Part shown: one piece after another, positions 1 through 11,400 of the stretch | How the letters are laid out: each line of letters begins with the position of its first letter | Numbering within the stretch: the stretch's first letter is position 1 | Assembly (NCBI GenBank): GCA_963966185.1 | Contig: CAWZYM010000331.1 | Span: forward strand, 611,501 to 675,500 | Direction of reading: 5' to 3' | DNA length: 64,000 nucleotides | Origin: Rhabditoides inermis | Taxonomy: Eukaryota; Nematoda; Chromadorea; Rhabditida; Rhabditidae | The notes under the pieces: model-generated | The model's database searches: none | What the model saw: the letters and a program-made list of their open reading frames with translations, nothing else | What the model was told of the DNA's origin: nothing | Made by a program: the position numbers and the translations under genes

Positions 1-1033
1 ACTTATGAGGTAGTTTGAGCAGGCGGGTCGGGCGCATGTCTTGTCGTCGAACAGGTTTAAGAACTGATACAATGTAGACGGTAGATAGCAGCTGTTCTTG
101 TCGGATGCCTCCTTAAAGGTCTTCTTCTCAGTTTTCTTCTCGGATCTCTTCTCGGATTTTTTTTCTCGGTTGTCTTCTCGGACTTGACTTGACCTTCGAC
201 TTGTTCTCCGACTTCTTCTCGGGCTTGTGCTTGTCCTCGCGACTCTTAACAGATATGGTTCATTAGTATTACGATATTCTACAGTATCCCGTACCAATTT
301 GTGTAGTCCTTGCGCGGTTTTTATCGTGCCAAACTGACAACGGAGTAGGCAGCAAAGGGGTTTTCGGAGAAGAATTTCTGCGCTATCGCGGTGCCCGGCT
401 CGTGCGTACTAAAAATGATACGTTTGAGTGAGTTTAGCCGATTTTCTAGACACCTGATGGTTGTCGTGCGTGGCGTGGTTGTGTTCACAAATCGTGCAGT
501 AGTATACGTTACAGCTATGACAGTGACCACTCGGAGATCGCACGAAGCAACCAGGGGCGGGAATACACGTGCACGCAAATTTCAAGAGAAGGAAGAGACA
601 GATGTGAAGGACAGTGGCAAAGTGGCCGTCTACAAGGGGCTGGCCAGTAATCTGGTCCTTGAGAGGCCGGTGTGCACGCTCGTGTCCGACACAGAAGGTT
701 CTCTTTTTGCAAGGGCGTTTTGAGCACACGTACGAAGCGAGAGCATCACATCCTGGTTCAGCGCACGTCTGAAATAATCACATTACCACATTTCCCGCTA
801 CAGTGGTCATACCGCATAGGGTGTTCTGGTCTCCGCAGGCTTGACGGCGGCTGCTTCCTGAAGAGCTAGCCATCGCTTCTCCAGTTCCCTGTCATGAAGT
901 TCGGCTGAACGAGTGTCCGGCGTGAGACTGGGTTCGGTGGGAGCTGATGTCGTGGCGGGAGGAGGGGTCATAGGCGGCGGGATCGTCCCAGAAAATGGAG
1001 GAGGCGTCCCAGAATTCTGCGGGGGCATCCCCA
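1..1033 (-). CDS. Cys/His-rich, proline-rich protein, 3' part, runs off left edge
   Basis: Not a family I can name. One exon ends at 813 and holds a proline-rich stretch followed by a charged helix (about 1033 down to 813; its 5' limit is uncertain). A 44-nt intron (769-812, GT..TTTCAG) joins it in phase to an exon at 768-454. That exon encodes two repeats of a Cys/His pattern: CAEPGC...C....C....FC..H...H, then CIPAPGC...C..C...YC..C..H..H..H. A third start of the same pattern (TCARPAC) lies near the left edge within a Lys/Glu/Ser-rich segment at about 1-255. That segment needs one frame change at a run of eight A (on the minus strand), so it may contain a small intron, a sequence error or a real break. 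The repeated spacing suggests zinc-binding fingers, an inference from cysteines and histidines only. Confidence 0.45.
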
Positions 1034-1246
1034 TTGGACAAGAAAGAAGTAGGCGACCGGGGTTGCCTCGCCAGCCCCGTTCGCCCTCTTTTATTTGGCC
1101 CTGCGGCCGCATGAAAATAATCACAGACAGTGAAATGAGGATGTAAACGTGAATGGAAATGATGGAAAGATTATCATCTCTAATGAGATTCCGATTAGGC
1201 AATGGCGGGGAAGGGGAGAGTGGGGGCAAGATGCGAAACGAAAACA

Positions 1247-1251
<5 letters not shown>

Positions 1252-1290
<39 letters not shown>

Positions 1291-1297
1291 AAGAGGG
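1252..1297. repeat. (GA)n microsatellite
   Basis: A pure GA dinucleotide run. The surrounding stretch from about 1040 to 2740 shows no convincing exon; it holds repeats listed separately and otherwise AT-rich unique sequence. Confidence 0.9.
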
Positions 1298-1384
1298 AGA
1301 AGAGAGAAATGGAGAGAGAACCCCACCACTGAGTGAGAGAGAGATAAAAAGATAGAAGGATGGAGAAGACCTGAAATCGAATTC

Positions 1385-1510
1385 TGTGTTAGAAAACGAA
1401 TGATACATTTCGGCAAGAAAACGTACAGGCCCGCTTTTCATGTTGTCTACACCGTCTACTGCGATCCAAGACCGAGCCGTTGTGCATGCCAAGTTGAGTC
1501 CGCGCAAATG
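1385..1510 (+). repeat. Degenerate arm of the TTA-flanked foldback family
   Basis: This stretch contains AAAACGTACAGGCCCGC and GACCGAGCCGTTGTG followed by GAGTCCGCGCA. These match, in the same order, one arm of the foldback at 44889-45672, but the tRNA-like middle is largely lost. Confidence 0.55.
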
Positions 1511-2097
1511 TTTTTTGTTATGCTCACCTTTGGTACGTTTGAAATGTTTTAAAAGAACAGTGGCGAATTATTCTGCCACAACCTGCAACATCTCCTCAAT
1601 TTCACGCGAGCAAAACATTCGGCGGTAACCGGAACCGAACCCACGAAGCTTGGGGACCGCAACGCAGCGCACACGCACTGAGCCATGAATCATTTGAAAG
1701 GGCGCCGTTCTTTTGCGCTTATGTCTCCCACCCCAACGTGCAGTATTGAAGCGTTGGCGAGTAATTCGTCTGCATCCGTGACAGTGGCAGATTCGAAAGT
1801 AACGCAGAATTGTCGTTCTTTCGCAAAAATTGAAAATGTGTAAGGTTAATATAATTTTTAGTAATACTCCGAGCGTAAACAACTCAAAAATAAGTCACCA
1901 CTGTTCCTTTAAAAGACATTATACAATGTTTCTGTTTCATCTTCAATGCTTATATTGAATGAGATGTGATATTCCAATGTTTTTTTTTTCAAAATTGATT
2001 TCGAAGCTGAGCTCTACAATGGATAAAATAAATAAAAAGATATGAAGATTGAATGAAAAATGACTTTAAAAGTGTATGCGATATTTCAGATCCTCCC

Positions 2098-2140
2098 AAT
2101 CAATCAATCAATCGTTTATCCGGAATCGTTATATCTGAAT
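2098..2140 (-). repeat. 3' tail of a LINE/SINE-type element
   Basis: (AATC)n followed by GTTTATCCGG is, on the minus strand, CCGGATAAAC plus a GATT repeat tail. It resembles the 3' end of the LINE copies at 53.1 and 55.5 kb (CCGGATAAATG plus TTGAA repeats). Similar GGATAAA-(TTGAT)n ends occur near 6770 and 48115, all on the plus strand. Confidence 0.5.
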
Positions 2141-2741
2141 ATGACAACACAATCATAATGATATGTTATGAAGCATACAGTAGTGCCTAAGATGATACGC
2201 TCCTCCCAATTGTGGTGAATGCGAGGTGATGAGATTGTGGTGCAGACTGTGCTACACCGCTAGACGTGGGCTGTCAGAAGAATTGCTCTCATGCAGAACA
2301 TGTGAGCAAAGCAGAACCCACAGTACGCAGAGTTGGTGATCAGAATTGGCGACGAAAAGACACTACAGATTCCATGTCACTGTAAGTCTCACAAATGGAC
2401 GTTCTTTCACATCGTAAACGAGAAAAAAAAGAACGGATAGCTGTGTGCTCACCCTTACCAACAAAAACGTCGATGAGTACAATGAGAAAGTGAATGAAAC
2501 AGAAGAGTGAAATGATGGAATTGGAATGATATTATATTCCGTTTACGTTCAGCTCAACATTTCTCGTCAAAAAAAACATTATGTTGTTCTATACCAATAG
2601 TTACTATTCTACAGTACTCTGAAGTCTTAAACAGTCAAAATTTCATCAAACGTTCACAGTTCTTTTTCGCAAAGCTGTCATAACTTTTAGCTAGCGTAGT
2701 TGTAACGCTCTAGCTTGAAAAGAAACTTCAATATTATCTCT

Positions 2742-3131
2742 CAAAAGTACTTGCGTAAAGAGAATCACTTTGCCTTGACCCGATTCAACAAAAGCGCATG
2801 CATAAAACGTTTACAAATACTAACACAAACCTGCATTTCTCTCTCTCCTCTCTCTTTCTCTCTTCTCTCTCTCTTCTCTGTCTCTCTCTCTCTTCTCTGT
2901 CTCTCTCTGTCTCTCTCTGTCTCTCTCTGTCTCTCTGTCTCTCTGTCTCTCTGTCTCTCTCTCTCTCTTCTCCACTATTGATATTAGTTATTTGTATTCT
3001 TACATATATTTCATCTTCTACTTCCACAGTCCGGTATGCGCAGGTTTGTGTTAGTATTTGTAAACGTTTTATGCATGCGCTTTTGTTGAATTGGGGTCAA
3101 GACAAAGTGACTCTCTTTACGCAAGTACTTT
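2742..3131. repeat. Foldback element with CT-rich loop
   Basis: The two arms of about 95 bp (2742-2836 and 3038-3131) are near-perfect inverted repeats containing AGTACTTGCGTAAAGAG and AACAAAAGCGCATGCATAAA. The loop contains a long CTCT/CTGT microsatellite (2838-2968). A solo arm lies at 11697-11752 and a relative is at 63630-64000. Confidence 0.85.
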
Positions 3132-3217
3132 TAAGAAATAATATATGTGCTTTTATTTAATTTCATAGAAATTTCTTCTCTTACTGATTCCAGCTCTTTA
3201 GTTCATTATTATGCACA

Positions 3218-3455
3218 AGTGACAGAGTGGCAAAATGACATAGTGGCAGATTGACAGAGTGACAGAGTGACAGAGTGGCAGAGTGACAGAGTGACAGAGT
3301 GATAGAGTGATAGAGTGACATAGTGACAGAGTGACATAGTGACAGAGTGACAGAGTGACAGAGTGACAGAGTGACAGAGTGACAGAGTGACAGAGTGACA
3401 GAGTGATAGAGTGATAAAGTGACAGAGTGACAGAGTGACAGACAGTCCCACCTTG
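3218..3455. repeat. 8-bp minisatellite (GACAGAGT)n
   Basis: About 28 copies of an 8-bp unit with point variants. The inverted counterpart, (TGTCACTC)n, lies at 9478-9662. Both adjoin the exon-6 end of the duplicated prominin segment, so the array is part of the inverted duplication. In the working gene it lies in intron 6. Confidence 0.9.
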
Positions 3456-4417
3456 TCCTTGCCTGCTCCCTGTCTACTCTTCGATTCGGCAGAGGGTGTC
3501 TTGGACGCGGATCCGACTTTGGAGGCAGACGCAGACTTTCTCTCCTTTGAATCCTTCTTCTCTACAGATGTCTTCGACTTTTTCTCCGCGGAAGATACTT
3601 TCGTCGAAGATTTATTTTGTTCCGCTGTTGACGATCTCAGCCAATGTTTTCATGTTATCCAATTTGCTCTTTTTGAGCTGCTGCACTAGACTCACATTCC
3701 TAAACGAGGCTACTGTAATTACCGTATATCTACATAACCCGAATTGTAGCTACCGTATACCTAATCCACTCACTTGTGCCTCCAGATGGCGAGTCCGGCG
3801 ATAGTACTGATGAGAGCACTGCTGAGACAGGATACCACTGTCACTGCCACGTTCACACCCTGAGTTACGGTATATATTACCGTAATCCGTACCTAGATAC
3901 CGTAACCCTATCACTTACAATCGGGGTCTCCGAGAAAGCCGCGAAAAACGCGCGATTCATTCCATTGAGCTCCTTGTTCATTACCGCCTGAGAAGTACTG
4001 TAGTCTACGGTAACCATAGGGTGTACGGTAGTCTACCGTACCTTGACAAACGTCTCGAGAGTGCCATAGGTGATCTTGATTGTCTCCTTCTGAGGAGCGT
4101 TTATGTCTCCGCCCACCAGAAAGCCATGGTCGCTGACCACTGGTCGAGGGGGCGGGGCAGTACAGTACATGGCTACAAAAAGGGTACTGTAATCAACAAA
4201 AAAAGAAGGTGCTCTATCGATCAGATATCGATCGATAAAGCAAGTTTATCGACACAAGGGTTACGCACATATGTTGTTGGTGATCTCGCGAATGACGTCA
4301 TCGGGTGTCTTGGGTTTGGAAGGAGATGACGCAGTCTTTCCCTTGGAAGGTGCCGAGACAGCGGACGCCCCAGCGAGTAGTAGTAGGAGCAGACTGGAAG
4401 AAGGGAGGTCGGGCACT

Positions 4418-4462
<45 letters not shown>

Positions 4463-4595
4463 GGAGAGAGGGAGGGGGAGATATAGAGAGAGAAAGAGAG
4501 AGGGAGATTGTGAAAGAATGGGAGGACTGGTTGTCAGAGGGAGTGCACCTGGCTACTCGCACCGCCCCTGCTTGCCGCCGCTTGGGGTGCCTCAT
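3452..4595 (-). pseudogene. Inverted partial copy of the prominin gene, exons 1-6, frameshifted
   Basis: Minus-strand exons at 4595-4549, 4393-4269, 4172-4042, 3987-3919, 3859-3774 and 3699-3452 correspond one to one with exons 1-6 of the gene at 8358. Sizes are identical (47, 125, 131, 69 and 86 nt) except exon 6, which is 248 nt instead of 253. The 5-nt loss after the ACATTGGCTGAG stretch shifts the frame and brings a TAA within a few codons. Exons 1-5 still read open: signal peptide, extracellular segment and first membrane span. A truncated one-span protein could therefore still be made, but no exons homologous to 7-27 follow. The copy is a partial segmental duplication rather than a retrocopy, since its introns are retained. 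Confidence 0.85.
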
Positions 4596-5145
4596 TGGTA
4601 AGTAAGTGAGGGAAGGATGGAAGGACACGGTTGCATTGACAGCAAAGAGTGCAGACAGCGATTAGACAGTGTTTTCAAGTGTGTTTTCAAGTTGAATCGT
4701 AGACTACCTTCACTCCCCATCTTGCTGATCAGGAGTGAAAATAATCTCATCCAGTGATATAGGATACAGTTGTGATTATTACACGCTTGCCTTCAGATTT
4801 AGATTCCTCGCGCCCGATTGTTTTGCTGAATGAAGCGGTCAGTCACGTGCGATTTTGCAATTGGGTCTGGCCTTCTCCGCATTTTATCTGCCGCCCGGTT
4901 TTGCAGAGAATTTGCAGGGATGGAACACACAGGGAGACCACACGGGCTTATTTTGAAACATAAACTCACGGTTTTGAAAAATCTGTTCTCGGCCGTGAGA
5001 AAGGAACGTCTCTCTTGTCACTGCACCACGCTTTACGCTTGGACGATACTGCAAAAAAAAAAAACTATTGAACCCGACGTATTTTGAATGCTAGTGAAAC
5101 GCATTGGTTTAAAGTTCATGATAAGTGATAAGTGTTTTTTTTTGG

Positions 5146-5418
5146 CAATTAGGAAATGACACCAGACACCATCACACCAGACCAGACACGAGACACCACG
5201 ACACCACGACCCTCTGGTGTCGACACCACGACACCATGGTGTCGACACCACGACACCACGACACCACTTCTCAAAACGAAAACTTCTGAATCTTTTTTTC
5301 AGTTATATTGTCAATGTGTCGTAATGCAGTAATGTTTTTTGAAGTGGTGTCGTGGTGTCGAGGTGTCGTGGTGTCTGGTGTCTAGTGTCATGGTGTCTGG
5401 TGTCATTTCCTAATTACC
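5146..5418. repeat. Foldback built from ACACCACG/GTGTCGTG units
   Basis: The ends match as inverted repeats (AATTAGGAAATGACACCAGA against TCTGGTGTCATTTCCTAATT). Both arms contain short tandem ACACCACG-type units. The flanks, 4600-5145 and 5419-5890, show no recognisable gene. Confidence 0.8.
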
Positions 5419-5894
5419 TTTTTATTGAAACTGAAGATATCAGGTTTTTATTTGCGGAGGGTGTGTTCAGATCCTGTGTGCACTCACACTTTTAAGGATT
5501 CTGCTATGAAAAGAGACAAACAATTTTGACGTAATTCAGAAATACAAGTGGCAACATCATTTCAGGCTGATTAGTTACAAACAACAAACTGTGATTGAAT
5601 ACATCTCTTACATCATAGTTTGAAAACCGTACACGATGCATAGTGTTTTTGGCAAAGAAACACATCAACGAGCTATGTGTACTCTTTCAGTGTTTTTCTA
5701 GGTTTCAATCGCGACGTGATTTTCTCTTGTTTTCCTTCTCCCGAATGATGATTGGTGATTCACATAATATCTAATCTGGACAACAGAGGCGCCCGCAGCA
5801 GACAGACATGGTGAGTGTGCACTCAGTGACATAGATTGCGCACGCGTCTGCGCGCTGTCACTTCCGATTTGAACGCGCCGCCCGTTGACCGGCC

Positions 5895-5902
5895 GCTATA
5901 AA
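5895..5902 (+). promoter_or_regulatory. TATA-like box of the 6.07-kb gene
   Basis: CTATAAAG lies about 170 nt upstream of the chosen ATG in a locally GC-rich stretch. This spacing leaves room for a short 5' UTR. Assignment is by motif and position only. Confidence 0.4.
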
Positions 5903-6067
5903 GCGGCGACGACTCCTCGTAACCGTAACCATTCAAGGTTCACTCTGAAACTGTTCAAGGCCTGCCGCACTATGAGCAATACACACAGACGCACATCGCG
6001 AGATTTCAGTTTTCCTTTCGCATACGTGCTCCATACCATACACCATACACCATTGCGCTCGTTCAGA

Positions 6068-7175
6068 ATGACGGGTCTGCTCATCACCATTTTGATGTTG
6101 TGCGCTGCGGCAGTGAGCGGCGAGGTGAGTGTGAGGGAGAGAGAGGAAGGGAGAGAGAGAGAGAGGGAGGGAGGAGGGAGGGAGGGAGAGAGAGGAGTTG
6201 AGAGGGAGGGAGGGAGGGAGGTTTTGTTGTGTTTCAGTTTTCCGTGTGGGAGTGGCCTGCGCACTGCGATGAGATGAGACTGATCAACTGGCCGCGAAAT
6301 GCAAATATCCAGGTAAACACTATTATTCTTATAATACATATCATTTGCGAATAATTAAAAATGGAAGCGGATTATGCTTACGGGACCAGCTCCATAGCGA
6401 ACCAAACCAATGGATTGTGTATAGACATACTGGATAAAATTTTTGATTTGATACATATATAGTATGCGTAAAAGCGCTCACGATCTTTCGCATGATTTGC
6501 ACGAATTCATTCAGCGAGCGATGAGTCACAAATCATTTCAAGTATATCAAGGTCTTGCTGAACTAGTGAAATGGGATTATAATAAGAAATTCACTGTTCT
6601 TTTAATGGCTATGAGCTATCGTTGAAATCGTTGGACTATAATGTAGTGTCATAGTCTTCCTTCGACCCCCTCCGAAAAGTGAATCTCTTGAATCGAGGGG
6701 ATATCTTTACCTTTACCTTTCATGAACACTAGGCACTACCGTATCTTCATATCATCAGATATACCTACTCCGGATAAACGATTGTTTGATTTATTGTGAT
6801 TACTGTAATTGACAGGACTACCTCTCTACGAGTGGCGTGAACCAGTTGGAGTGGCTGGCGGAGCAGTCTAAGAGGGGAGGGGATGAGTACCACACGTGCA
6901 GGGTGCATCGGATGAGCCATGAGGAGTGAGTGATTCGAAAGTCGACTCATCCCTTCTTTTGATGGTCCAAATTCATTCTCGAAAACGTGTGGTACACATA
7001 CAATTCCATTACGTATACAGTAGCACCATTCTCTTACATAAACAGTTTGATGTTGTTAGGCATTCAAATTCAATTCATTTCAGCTTCGACGATCGACGAT
7101 GCTCGTGCTCTCCCATTGCGAGGCACACGAGCAGTGTCCTCATCGTGAGCATGGCTATTTGTGAGGTACGGGGAG

Positions 7176-7215
<40 letters not shown>

Positions 7216-7791
7216 CTTTCAAGATGCGGTCGGTCTCTTCGAGAGCAATTCCGAGTTAGAACGGTTTGCAAGGCAGTGTTCAATAGGCGGTTCTATAGGC
7301 AATTCTAAAGTGATTTGAAGACAATCGGGACGGTTCTGGAGAGAATAACAAATTCAGCTGCGCACCATCAAGAAGTGGGAGTGTATGAGGGAGGTGGCTG
7401 GTCCCGCACCAGAGCCGATCAAGGACCTCGTCTATATGACTCTTCTCGTCAGTTTCGTTTGCATCGGTGCCTGCACGATTCTATATGGAGTGTTCAAAAT
7501 GGTAAATCGCTTTCTCTCTCTTTCTCTCTCTTTCTCTCTCTCCATCTCTCTCTCACTCTCACTATCACTCTCACTCTCTCTCTCACTCTCTCAACCATCA
7601 TGCATCATCCTTCCAGTTCACTTGGTGCTGGTTCCTCATCTCTAGTCCATCTCGGCGTCTTCAGTCAGTACCGACCTTGGAAACGTTGATATGCGAGAAG
7701 GATGAGGTGAGAGCGCTGCAAAACCGGATTAAATAGAACGACATAGCGACACGTGATTGATTTTCAGGTGCGTTCGAACTGCATGGTCTAG
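6068..7791 (+). CDS. Small signal-peptide, single-pass membrane protein
   Basis: Seven exons join in one frame: 6068-6124, 6238-6312, 6816-6925, 7084-7165, 7358-7501, 7617-7706 and 7768-7791, giving about 193 residues. I do not recognise the family. The start at 6068 was chosen because it opens directly into a hydrophobic signal peptide (MTGLLITILMLCAAAVSGE). An in-frame ATG at 5972 would put about 32 residues before it. The ectodomain (about residues 20-125) contains several cysteines (WPAHCDEM, YHTCRVH, RRCSCSP), suggesting disulfides. One membrane span (YMTLLVSFVCIGACTILYG) lies near residues 135-158, followed by a short cytoplasmic tail. All donors are GT and acceptors AG. GA repeats follow two donors and CT repeats a third. 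The gene lies between the two inverted prominin arms. Confidence 0.75.
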
Positions 7792-7907
7792 GACAGATAG
7801 CATCGTTCGAATTTGGAACACTGCGACCCCCAAATTGCTTGTAAACTTGTACTATACATACGCCTACCCCCTACCTCCTACTGAAACAGCCTACCTCCTG
7901 AACATTG

Positions 7908-7913
7908 AATAAA
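7908..7913 (+). terminator. AATAAA polyadenylation signal
   Basis: AATAAA lies 117 nt after the stop codon at 7791, as expected for the 3' end of the preceding gene. Confidence 0.65.
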
Positions 7914-7935
7914 CATTAAAATCACGTGTCGTGGA

Positions 7936-8015
7936 TGTGCTGAGTGAGGTAAATCACATTAATTCATCAGTCCATGTGTGCTGAGTGAGGTAAATCACAT
8001 TGATTCATCAGTCAG
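7936..8015. repeat. Two-copy 41-bp tandem repeat
   Basis: The unit TGTGCTGAGTGAGGTAAATC... occurs twice in direct succession with few differences. It lies in the 570-nt spacer between two genes, presumably the prominin promoter region. No other motif is evident there. Confidence 0.75.
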
Positions 8016-8357
8016 TACCACTTATACAGTTATCTTTTCGTCCATGCACGGCTCGTAATTTTGGACAAGTCTCACGTTCCGCAGCGGCGTGCCTTCTGAA
8101 CAATGGGCTGGCCCTATGGACCAGATGTCAGTTGGCGCGAGCAGTCATTCGCCACTGGGTATTGGCGTGCGGCACGGTCGCTGTCTGCTGATGGTTTGCG
8201 ACCGAAATGACGAGCCTGTTGCATGTGCGCGTGCAAAAGCGAAAAGTGCTGGCGTGACTTTCCTCGGCCACATTTGCCTAGCCTAGTCTAGTCGCTGTCT
8301 GCTCTCTGTTCTGTCAATGCAACCATGCCCTTCCATCCTTCAATCACTCACCCTGCA

Positions 8358-8459
8358 ATGAGGCACAGCAAGCGGCGGCAAACAGGGGCGGTGCGAGTGG
8401 CCAGGTACACTCCCTCTGACAACCAGTCCTCCCATTCCTTTCACAATCTCCCTCTCTTC

Positions 8460-8496
<37 letters not shown>

Positions 8497-11400
8497 AGTG
8501 CCTGACCTCCCTTCTTCCAGTCTGCTCCTACTACTACTCGCTGGGGCGTTCGCTGTCTCGGCACCTTCCAAGGGCAAGACTGCGTCATCTCCTTCCAAAC
8601 CCAAGACACCCGATGACGTCATTCGAGAGATCACCAACAACATATGTGCGTAACCCTTGTGTCGATAAACTTGCTTTATCGATCAATATCTGATCGATAG
8701 AGCACCTTCTTTGTTTGTTGATTACAGTACCCTTTTTGTAGCCATGTACTGTACTGCCCCTCCCCCTCGACCTGTGGTTAGCGACCATGGCTTTCTGGTG
8801 GGCGGAGACATAAACGCTCCTCAGAAGGAGACGGTCAAGATTACCTATGGCACTCTCGAGACGTTTGTCAAGGTACGGTAGACTACCGTACACGCCACGG
8901 TCACTGTAGACTACAGCATTCCTCCTCAGGCTCTGATGAACAAGGAGCTGGGTGGCAAGATTCGCGCGTTCTTTGCGGCTTTCTCGGAGACCCCGATCGT
9001 AAGTGATAGGGCTACGGTATCTAGGTACGGATTACGGTAATATATACCGTAACTCAGGGTGTGAACGTGGCAGTGACAGTGGTATCCTGCCTCAGCAGTG
9101 CTCTCATCAGTACTATCGCAGGACTTGCCATTTGGAGGCACAAGTGAGTGGGTTAGGTATACGGTAGCTACAATTCAGGTTATGTGGGTATACGGTAGAT
9201 ACATGTTTGTTCAGGAAGCTGGGTCCAGTAAAGCTGCTCAAGAAGGGCAATTTGGATAACCTAAAAACACTGGCTGAGAAGCCGCCATCAACTGCGGAAC
9301 AAAAGAAATCTTCGACGAAAGTGTCTTCCGCAGAGCAAAAGTCGAAGACATCTGTAGAGAAGAAGGATTCAAAGGAGAGAAAGTCTGCGTCTGCCTCCAA
9401 AGTCGGATCCGCGTCCAAGACACCCTCTGCCGAATCGAAAAGTAGACAGGGAGCAGGCAAGGACAAGGTGGGACTGTATGTCACTCTGTCACTCTGTCAC
9501 TCTGTCACTCTATTACTCTATTACTCTGTCACTTTGTCACTCTATCACTCTATCACTCTGTCAATCTGTCAATCTGTCAATCTGTCACTCTATCACTCTT
9601 GTCACTCTGCCACTCTGCCACTCTGTCACTTTGTCACTCTGTCACTTTGTCACTGCCACACTGTTACTTAGGCACTTCCATCCAACTACAATCTGAAGCC
9701 AGTCGTTCCCGGCGGGATACCGCAGCCTCCTGAAGGTTCGGTGAAGACGTCACATCATCTGACCATACGATGATTGCAGGTCAAAAAGCGACAAACATCC
9801 AGCCAATGAAGGGAAAGAGCGAGACTGCCGTCTACGAAGGATACCTCGAGCCCCGGCACATGGTACGTTTCGTATTGTTAATGAAACGTATCCACACTTT
9901 TCAGGTGACCAATGAGAGTGGGTACGGAGTTCCGTATGTACCCCGCATTCCGAGACCAGAGGAGCAGGAGGCATCTAGAGAGGCATTTAGAGAGGTGAGG
10001 ACGGAGAGAGAGATAGAAGAAGAGAAGAAGTGAGAGAGAGAATGAGAGAGAATGAGAGAGAATGAGAGAGAATGAGAGAGAATGAGAGTGAGAGAGAGAG
10101 AGAGAGACTCTGTTCAGGTGACGGCGCAGGCAGCCAATGAGCAGCATGGAATAATAGAGGACGAGGAGAAAGACGTGAATGCGGTACTCGCAGAACACGA
10201 ATTCAGAGGCATTCGAATCAAGGTATGCAATTAAGTCGAGTTCGATTGATCATTTTTTTATGTTAGCTTCCTCTTGATAGAATGCCAGAAAGTGTACAAT
10301 ACATCACTAGTTCTGAAATGACACAATCTTGCAGTGGTGTATGGCAGTTCTGGCCGGTCTTCTTCTTCTTTCCGTCGTCGCTGCGGGTCTTCTTTTCGGA
10401 GCATCTGTCATGACATACCTCGACACGGAAGCCACGCGAGTCAAGCACGTCCTAGACGAAGTCAACAGTGCGTATCTCTCTCAATTTCTCTCTCTCTCAC
10501 TTTCTCTTCTTTTGAATCTTTAAGATCTTCTCTCTCTCTCTTCTTTTAGATCTGCAAAATGAGCTGGCCAAGATAGCTTGTCAGTCCTCTGCACGCGATC
10601 TCTCTTCCAAGTTTGATCAATTCAAGTCAGGCTACACCGGAAAGGTAGATAGATGATGAAAGTATATTCAAATCAATTCTTCCCCCATTTCAGATTATCT
10701 CATACTTCGGCCGATTGAGAGATCGAGTAATCACCTTGTATCCCACAGTGGTTTGTGATCGAGCGTAACGCAAAGAAGTTTGATGTTATTTTAGGCATAT
10801 GCGACAGTGAAAGCTGCTACTTTCAAGGGCACGGCCTCACGTCTCGGTCCTCTACCCGGTAACATCGAACTAGCCATGGTGGGTACCACACCAATATATA
10901 AATAAATAAATCATCAATTAAGATTGATTTGCTATCACAGTACTGTATAATATACCGCGTGATTTTTGTTTAGGGAGAGATTGACTCGACTGCCAGTGAC
11001 TCGGCTAGCATTCTCGAAAAACTGGGCGCTATGAAAACTAGAATCAAAGAAATCAATACGAATATGCAGACTGATTGGGACAAGTTTGGGGTATGTCGGC
11101 TTATTAATCGATTATCATCACTTCGAAAGTGTTGCAGTCGGATGATGAAACATTGAACACTACTGTCTTGACAACAACACAGCTTGAAATGAAACGTATA
11201 GCTGACGAAGTGAGTGAGACTCCCATACACTGATTATAAAGAAAATTCCCATACTAAATACATATCGTTTAGGTGAAAACAATCATCTCGGCTTTGACAA
11301 ACACGCAATTCATTCGGAACAGAATACTGAACAAGATCAAGCATCTGATAGACAAGGACTACTTTACAAAGGTGCGATATATCAATTCACCACACAACAT

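Noticed and set aside
391..723. A 110-codon plus-strand frame near the left edge.
   Set aside because: It is antisense to the Cys/His exon at 454-768, whose splice sites and cysteine spacing make the minus strand the coding one.
3218..3455. CRISPR-like array.
   Set aside because: The unit is 8 bp with no unique spacers, in a eukaryotic genome; it is a minisatellite.
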